Source: Erodium maritimum
Lineage: Eukaryota > Streptophyta > Magnoliopsida > Geraniales > Geraniaceae
Direction of reading: 5' to 3'
Assembly (NCBI GenBank): GCA_963921825.1
Contig: OY997594.1
Location: forward strand, 31,416,956-31,480,955
Length of the DNA: 64,000 nt
A program made the translations under genes and the position numbers. A model generated the notes under the pieces. That model was not told where the DNA came from. It was given only the letters and a program-made list of their open reading frames with translations, and ran no database searches. This document shows, in pieces, positions 57,829 to 64,000 of this stretch (within the stretch, counting starts at the first letter, position 1; each line of letters begins with the position of its first letter).

Positions 57829-58561
57829 CACCAATTCACTAATTTAATATTTTCCGATTCGTTTGAACTCCGATTAGCTTCAAACTTGCGTCAATATTTT
57901 TCTTTTTCCAAGGGCTGTCTATCAAGTAGCATATTGAATATATTTTGAAGCACGAAAATAAAAATTTATATCGGGGTGATAAAAATAATGTTGAGTGTTG
58001 ATAAATCTTCACCAATAAATGTTTTATATCGGCGGTGATCAAACTAGTGCTAAAATGTTGATAAAAAAACAAGTAATTAGGTGATAAAAATCTTGTTCAA
58101 TTTTGATAATAAGAGTGATAAACTACAGTTTAGTGTTGATAAAAAAACATGTGATGGAGGTGATAAAACACATGTAATTTAGTGATGAACATAGTTTTAG
58201 TATTGAAAAAACTAGTGCTTGGTATTCATAAAAAAAACATGTGATGAGGTGATAAAAAAAACATGTTCGGTTTTGAAAAATGAGGTGCTAAAACTAGTGT
58301 AAAAAAATGTTGATAAAACTAGTGTAAAATGTTGATAAAACCTGTGTAAAGTGTTGATAAAACCAGTGTAAAGTGTTGATAAAAATTACCCAGATATGAT
58401 TTTTTTTTAAATCAGCCCCAAAATAATAAAAAATCCGTGCTTCAAAACATATTCATCACTGGTCTTGATAGAAATCCCTTGAAAAAACAAAAATACTAGC
58501 GCAAGTTTGAAGCCAATCGGAGTTCAAACGAATCGGAAAATATTAATTAGTGAATTGGTAA
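57829..58561. mobile_element. Long-TIR foldback MITE
   Basis: Inverted arms of about 130 bp (57829-57957 and 58435-58561) share ACCAATTCACTAAT, ATTTTCCGATTCGTTTGAA, CTCCGATT, CTTCAAACTTGCG, ATCAAG and TTTTGAAGCACG. The AT-rich centre is an irregular tandem array of GTGTTGATAAAA units. It encodes no protein. Target duplication not resolved because the ends sit in T/A runs. Confidence 0.75.
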
Positions 58562-59170
58562 AACAATATAATATGATAGTTTTACTAAAAAGCTCTTATC
58601 ACTTACCAAAAAGTATTGTGTTTTTGCAGTCAACAACTCAATTGTATCTCATCCATTCATTCTTAAATTGAATGACTTGGATTGGTTCACACGATGTTTA
58701 CGTTAAGATGTAGTTTCTATTTTATTTCTCTCCTAGAATAAGTGTATCTTCCGCAACGTTTATTTTATCTATCTAAAAAAGAAGAATAAGTGTATCTTGT
58801 TTCTATAATTTGAATTTAAAAACATGATAAATTATCATACAACATTGACATTATTCAAGTTTTTGAACCTGGACATTAACAAGAGTAGAAACTACGGGTT
58901 TGATATTTTCTACCAAATTAATTACTGCCAATTTTATTGTACTGCTGCTTCTTCAAAAATATTTTATAATCATATGATAAATTAATTATATTCATGCAAC
59001 GAGTCTAAGAGATTAGGGTAAGAGTCGTGACTTAAGTTACATTGATCTCACCGTTGCTTCGCTGGGCTTTTGTTTGTCGGCAAAGGTTATTTGGAAATAC
59101 CGGTAAGTACTCTTCTTACTTCTCAAATCTCAATCGTTTTTCATTAGTCTTGGTTTCCTTGTACTCCACG
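58562..59170. other. AT-rich intergenic DNA
   Basis: No gene or repeat recognised. Confidence 0.5.
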
Positions 59171-59184
59171 CGCGGAGAGTTTGG

Positions 59185-60130
59185 GTGCCGAATATGGTTT
59201 ATATGACTTCTTTTCTGGCTTGGAATTGTCGTGGCAATGGATCTTATAAGAATATGCAGCAACTCAAGGACCTCGTTGGCATGCTTAAACCAGATGTGGT
59301 CTTCCTTATAGAGACCTACCATTCGGAATCTCAAGACTCTCGGTCTAGGATGGCCTCACTCCATCGCGGCCTTGGAGATCATGGAGGTACAAGATTGTCA
59401 TCAGTCGGGAGAAAATGTGGTATTTCCCTACTTTGGTCGGAAGGTTGTAGGTTCGTGGTTGAGGAGCGGGAACAAACGCATATTGACGTCTATATATGGA
59501 TGGGGCAGGAGTTGGTCCTACGTTTCACGGGAGTATATGGCGAGCCAACATGGGAACACAGACGCCTGGCATGGGATTTGCTTCGCCGGTTGGGTTAGAA
59601 TCATCAGACACATAACTGAATCCTTGTGGGGGATTTTAATGGCATTTTACACCCCGAAGAAAACAAGGGAGGGTAGTCACACCCCGTGGCCCTTATTTAG
59701 AATTTCAGCATGCCCTCATTGATATTGGGGTTGAGGATCTACCAATTGAGGATTATCAATTCACTTGGAAAAGGGGAAAGGATCTGATGACACGTATGTA
59801 CATTTGGTTGGACAAAGGGTTGATGTCCTCGGCGGCTAGGTCACAATTCTGTTAGGCTCGCTTCAGGAACATGGGATACACTACGTTCGATCACATGCCC
59901 ATCTTCCTCCAATTATAGGACGAACTGTTGGGGGCGATTGAGAGACGGTTTCGTTTCGAGAACGAGTATATTGAGGATCCAAGATGTGGTCATTTAATTC
60001 AAAAAGAAGGGAGAAATCCGGGATGGAAACATTTAAACATCATATCAACGATACTGGTCGTTCGTTGGACGTGTGGGGTCAGACAGTGTACCAGGAAACT
60101 ATTAACACGATCAGGCGTTTAAATTTTTTT
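59185..60130 (+). pseudogene. LINE ORF2 endonuclease fragment
   Basis: Begins near 59194 with MVYMTSFLAWNCRGNG, the usual start of plant LINE ORF2. An APE endonuclease follows (VVFLIETYHSES, VGDFNGILHPEENKGG in a shifted frame at about 59620, FTWKRGKDL, FDHMPIFL, RRFRFENEYIEDP). It breaks near 60115 before the reverse transcriptase. Several frameshifts and stops. No ORF1 or 3' tail is seen. Confidence 0.75.
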
Positions 60131-60273
60131 TCACGTAATGATTAAAAAGAGACAACGTCGGAATAGGATCTGGGTTCAAGCGACTGATAAAGGGGTGGAA
60201 GTAATTTGGGGATTACTTCTTCGGGATCAATATCAGTGTGGTCTTGTTGACATCCCTATTGATGGAACCTATC

Positions 60274-60890
60274 TCATAGCCTCCCGCACAAATACAATAA
60301 TCTCGTTGTGTAATGTGGGCAAATAGTACTGGTAAATAGTGAATTCACTTCACCCGACCCCGAGGCTTTATTAGGCCCTAGTTGAAAAATTGCAAATCGA
60401 ACCTCCTCATCTGTAACCCCGGTTGCGAGTAAATGGTTCCGCTCCCTCGAGATCAAGGTCGAAACCGACATGGGGAGTACTTGCAAATCCACATCCTCTA
60501 TCATAAATATCTACTGGAAATAATGCAAGAGCATCTCTTTCATCCCCGTGTCCCAAGTCACCTCCACCCCCTTATCAGTGTCTTGAACCATATCTCATTA
60601 CGACGTTGTTTCTTTTTAATCACTACGTGGAAAAACTGTGTTGCGGTTTCCATCAACTTGCCAATGTTGTTTGGCCCATTGGTTCTAGAAAGCATTCTTA
60701 CGGATAGGGCTTTCTTATAATGTTTCTGTGTGGAAATTCTTCATTGAATCCCTGCTCGATCCCTCATCCCATTAAGCTTGTCGAGGATGCGTTGACGCCG
60801 CCTGATCGTGTTAATAGTCTCCCGGTACACTGTCTGACCCCACACGTCCAACGACCGACCAATATCGTTGATATGATGTTTAAATGTTTC
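60274..60890 (-). pseudogene. Inverted LINE ORF2 fragment reaching the RT start
   Basis: On the minus strand the region from 60890 repeats the DNA at 60018-60225 with an extra 150 bp the plus copy lacks. It then continues into EEVRFAIFQLGPNKASGSGE (60400 area), the conserved lead-in to LINE RT. With the plus copy it makes an inverted duplication. Confidence 0.7.
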
Positions 60891-60965
60891 CCTCCCGGAT
60901 TTCTCCCTTCTTTAAACATTTAAACATCATATCAACGATATTGGTCGGTCGTTGGTTGGACGTGT
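60841..60965. repeat. 50-bp-arm perfect-to-near-perfect hairpin
   Basis: Arms 60841-60889 and 60914-60965 share ATCGTTGATATGATGTTTAA and its complement, differing mainly by a 4-nt insertion; 24-nt loop. The same word occurs a third time at 60024-60080. Confidence 0.85.
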
Positions 60966-61843
60966 CAGGTATGCACCCCAGTTGTATCCCCGAACACAAA
61001 ATTAAGCAGCACTGAGTGAACCATTTGTAAGTATAATTGTGATGCTATGGGAGGCTACACCGATTATGTTTCTGAAGGATTACATCAGGAGGAGAGAGGT
61101 GAGGGTTGCTTCACGGGGGGAGAAAGAAATGGCCGGTGACAGTGTTCTTGTATGATAAATAATAAGGAAGCAGGAGGTAGGATGTGTACAGACTGGAGGA
61201 GTTTTACCACTGTTAATCAGCTTCAAGAAGATGATGTTTGCATCTTCGAGCTGACTAGGAATCAAAGTTCATGTTTTGAGAGTTTCAATCTTCACTATTA
61301 TACTTGATTATTCGAGGTTAGGAGTTCATTTTCTAACAGTGTGGGAGATGAAGCCTGGAACTGTGATTTCTACATTTCGAGGATAATTAAGAAATCTGAT
61401 AACAAGTCGTCTGATAAGTTCAAATCACATATCAGATTTGATAACCCTGCAAACTTGATATTCTCAAATGAAAATATATATATATATATATAGGAAGAAA
61501 GTTGGAATATGTATACATCTGACTCCAAACCTGGCCCATAACAGGTTCAGATCATTCATTACAACTGAATATCATCTATCGTATATAGTAAAGTTGGTGG
61601 TGCACACAAGCAGAACTAAAACATGAAAATAGAACATTTCAGCCTAGCTACCTTACCTTGCCAATAGATAATTACACTATATTAGCATGGCATTCAAGAC
61701 AATAACTACAAAGGTCTTGAAAATCTTAGCTACAATAGCTTGTGGAAGAAATGAACTTTTTCTCTAATACATTTACATAATACCGTTCTAACTTCTATGT
61801 ACAACAGCAGTAATGATTGATATAGAGGAACTACTTACGCGCC
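60966..61843. other. XLG downstream region
   Basis: Contains the likely XLG 3' UTR at its right end and an (AT)n microsatellite at about 61476-61492. Nothing else recognised. Confidence 0.5.
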
Positions 61844-62435
61844 TCAGTGAGAGAAGGAGCTTGCCTCGGTGCTGTACATTGAGTACTCGCTCAAGCTGAA
61901 GTTCATTCGCTCTTCCTCCCACTTCAAAATCTCCCTTGCATATTTAAGGGCTGCATCTACACTATCAGGCTCTAACCCCTTCACTGGAGAAACATACAAC
62001 TTCTTCCCAGTGAGAGATGAGTAAAGCCTCTTGAACTTGACTGCAACATGGTGGAAAGCCAGTTGAACCAGTGAAGTGTTGTGATTGATGTTGGTGCTGT
62101 GACTGTTGGACCGATGTCTGCTGATCAGTGGGTGAAAATCGTCAAACCATTCACACTGAGATAAGGGTACCCGTTCTATCTTTTCTTCGAATGAATCAAA
62201 TTTGTTCAGTATCAAAAGGAAGTCCGTTTGTTCAAAGGTTGGGTGAGTAACTATGCTCTCAAAGAACTTCCTACTCAGTACCATCTTGTTCGTCAAAGAC
62301 CCGTTCTCATCAACACAACACTGGTCGTAGTCACTCAATGAAACACAGAAAACGACAATTCCAACATCTTCAAACATCTCTAACCACTTGCAGTTTCCTC
62401 CAATTCCTCTAGCATGTACTCTTATTAGTTGGTAC
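61844..62435 (-). CDS. Extra-large G protein (XLG), 3'-terminal exon
   Basis: Minus-strand final exon of a plant XLG gene. It encodes about 197 residues after the acceptor (complement of CT at 62436-62437): YQLIRVHARG, CKWLEMFEDVGIVVFCVSLSDYDQ. The G4 nucleotide-binding motif follows as LILNKFDSFEEK, then RVPLSQCEWF, FKRLYSSLTGKKLYVSP and the C-terminus SEYSMYSTEASSFSH. XLGs replace the canonical G-alpha subunit in some plant heterotrimers and work at the plasma membrane and in the nucleus in immunity and development. The SEYSMYSTE ending recalls XLG1 as I remember it. The first base completes a codon from the previous exon. G1-G3 motifs and the N-terminal Cys-rich region lie outside the window. 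Confidence 0.9.
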
Positions 62436-62810
62436 CTGAGAACAAATCCAAATACAAATGTTTAGGATAACTATAATCTAGTTCCCTATTTCAAACAGGA
62501 CATTGTTAGGTGTTAAATGTTTTGCTTGCACTTAACAGGATATATTGTTTTAGAAAATAAGGGGAATCCCTAAAAACTGCCCAATTGAATGGTGCAAGGA
62601 CGAAAAACTGCTTTATGAATGGTGCACGGTGTCTTTAAGTTCGGCTAGTTTAGGGTGCAAAGTCACAAAATTGCCCTCGTAACTTAAAAGGCCAAAACAC
62701 CTTCATATTACTTTTATATTTTCAAAACAATACACTCGTATCCTTGAATGAGAATTTGAAAAAAACAATCAGATTTGAAATTTTAAGTTTTTGGATAAAG
62801 TATTTTGTTA

Positions 62811-62819
62811 TTATATAAA
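62811..62819. repeat. Mutator MITE TSD, left copy
   Basis: TTATATAAA, identical at 63183-63191. Confidence 0.9.
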
Positions 62820-63182
62820 GGGATAATTGTAAAAAACTACCCTAAAGTTTCGTCCACAAACGAGTTGATGCACAGAGTTTTGTACACGCTTTGTGGGTGC
62901 ACTGAAGTTTTGTCCACGCTTTTGTGGGTGCATTGAAGTTTTGCCCACGCTTTTGTGGGTGCATTTAAGTTTTGTCCACGCTTTGTGGGTGCATTGAAGT
63001 TTTGTCCACACTTCTATTCAATCCGGGAAGCATTGCCCAGACCATCATTCTGAACATCCCTATTACGTCAAAACTAAAAAAGTCGTGGACAAAACTTCAG
63101 GGTAGCCACACAGCGTGGACGAAACTTTGTGCATCAACTCGTTTGTGGACGAAACTTTAGGGTAGTTTTTGACAATTATCCC
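62820..63182. mobile_element. Mutator-type MITE with 9-bp TSD
   Basis: 363 bp, ends GGGATAATTGT and ACAATTATCCC, arms of about 70 bp (AACTACCCTAAAGTTTCGTC, CAAACGAGTTGATGCACA). A perfect 9-bp duplication TTATATAAA lies at 62811-62819 and 63183-63191, the length made by Mutator transposases. The interior has about four tandem 31-bp units (GAAGTTTTGTCCACGC) at 62886-63010. Nested inside the 62561-63963 element. Confidence 0.9.
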
Positions 63183-63191
63183 TTATATAAA
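63183..63191. repeat. Mutator MITE TSD, right copy
   Basis: TTATATAAA, pairs with 62811-62819. Confidence 0.9.
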
Positions 63192-64000
63192 ATCTATATT
63201 ACTTTTAAAAATAAAATTATGGATTAGAAATCTGAATTAAATTATTTTAAAATATTTATTAAAAATGAAAAAAAATCATAAAAACATTTGAATATCAATT
63301 CATCTTCTTCCTCTCGGATTCCAGCGACTTCACCAGAGTTCATGGTGGACGACGTCTATCTGTACTGAGACGACCTCGAGCTTCAATTATATCGGCGTCA
63401 ATCCCCGAGCTTCGATTCTCAGCAACCTCGAGCTATGATTCTTGCAGATCTGGCCTTCGAGTTCAATTCTTGGCGACCTCGAGCTTCAACTCTTCCAGAT
63501 ATGGCCTTCAAGCTTCAATTCTCGACGACCTCAAGCTTTGATAATTGCAGATATGGCATTCAATTTCAGCATCGATCTAGACTACGTCTTTCGCCACAGC
63601 CGCATGTTATCGGAAGATTAAATCCCATATTTTGTCAGTCAGATTCACCAAAGAGGGTGAGGAGATTCCAATGGAAATTTGTATATCAGCTCCGGCAAGG
63701 TCACAAGGACAGCGGCGAGGGGCTGGTGATCCAGCTTCCATCAAGCCGTCTTAGGGCTTACAGGGTTGGGAAAGTTTTGGTATTTAAAAAAACAAGCTTC
63801 ATGTGCCTTGCACATGATCACAAATAGAATATTCCGTCCACTTTAACAGAATATCCTGTCCTTTTCCATCCATTTTGAGGTAATGTAAAAAAATCGACCG
63901 TGCACCATTCACGAGGCATCCCATGCCACATTTTTCTCATTGGGGCAGTTTAGGAATTCCCCCTCCAAGATATACTAGTACAGATCTCAGGTTGTCAAGG

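Larger units (their letters stand above)
62561..63963. mobile_element. Mutator-like element, non-autonomous, in XLG intron
   Basis: Inverted ends GGGGAATCCCTAAAAACTGCC (62561) and, in complement, GGGGAATTCCTAAACTGCC (63963), with a further shared inverted block GAATGGTGCACGGT about 55 bp inside each. Length 1.4 kb. No transposase. The 130-aa ORF at 63435-63827 arises from an imperfect tandem array (GACCTCGAGCTTCAA, CAGATATGGC) and has no known domain. The 9 bp on the two sides do not match, so the insertion is old or the ends are slightly off. Confidence 0.6.

Noticed and set aside
60966-61075. 5S rRNA-like text (AAATTAAGCAGCACTG, GCTATGGGAGGCTAC)
   Set aside because: Only short words match; no 5S promoter boxes at the right spacing.
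63435-63827. 130-aa ORF as captured gene in the Mutator-like element
   Set aside because: Mostly an imperfect tandem array with no recognisable domain or intron trace.

Overview
This is a stretch of nuclear DNA from a flowering plant. It carries a Dof-domain transcription factor, a plant-type extra-large G protein exon and a plant-type MOCOS-like gene. Nearly everything else is plant LTR retrotransposon, plant LINE, or hAT-, MITE- or Mutator-like DNA. Species cannot be named from the sequence alone. Only three host genes are supported: a Dof gene of the OBP1/Dof3.4 type (10977-11606, +), a single-exon PLP-transferase/MOCOS-like gene (50443-53196, +) and the 3'-terminal exon of an XLG gene (61844-62435, -), whose upstream exons lie beyond the window.

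Layout. 1-2385: two abutting LTR fragments of related Gypsy families. 2386-5864: AT-rich DNA with two CAT/ATC microsatellites, then a decayed Gypsy (Athila/Tat-like) gag. 7450-9317: a non-coding LINE-derived insertion with a 16-bp target-site duplication (TSD) and an internal minisatellite. 10977-11606: Dof gene. 12158-14722: a LINE insertion that keeps one intact 690-aa ORF1 and no reverse transcriptase. 14831-22301: a full-length but mutated LINE with a different, RRM-like ORF1. 22473-39871: a minus-strand Gypsy chromovirus-like element with long LTRs, broken by a Copia element (24980-32977) and a hAT-type element (33259-34083). 41000-48657: a second composite, in which a Copia-type LTR pair encloses a plus-strand LTR fragment and a 5'-truncated minus-strand Gypsy. 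49600-53196: MOCOS-like gene with a probable 5'-UTR intron and a short uORF. 55111-57703: solo LTR. 57829-58561: long-TIR MITE. 59185-60965: fold-back LINE fragments. 61844-64000: XLG exon and an intron holding nested Mutator-like elements.

How parts relate. Host genes do not form an operon or an obvious pathway; they sit between blocks of nested transposons. Several insertions have TSDs that can be read directly (LINEs 14-16 bp, hAT 8 bp, Mutator-like 9 bp), so their borders are firm.

The most interesting signal is a short hairpin found once in each of six LTR copies from at least three related families. It has a 5-bp stem and a tetraloop, and on the LTR sense strand the loop varies as GAAA, GTAA and GCAA, always fitting GNRA. 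It lies 34-40 nt upstream of a 3' splice-site-like CAG in five of the six. This may be a conserved RNA structure, or a branch-point/acceptor module, in the LTR transcript.
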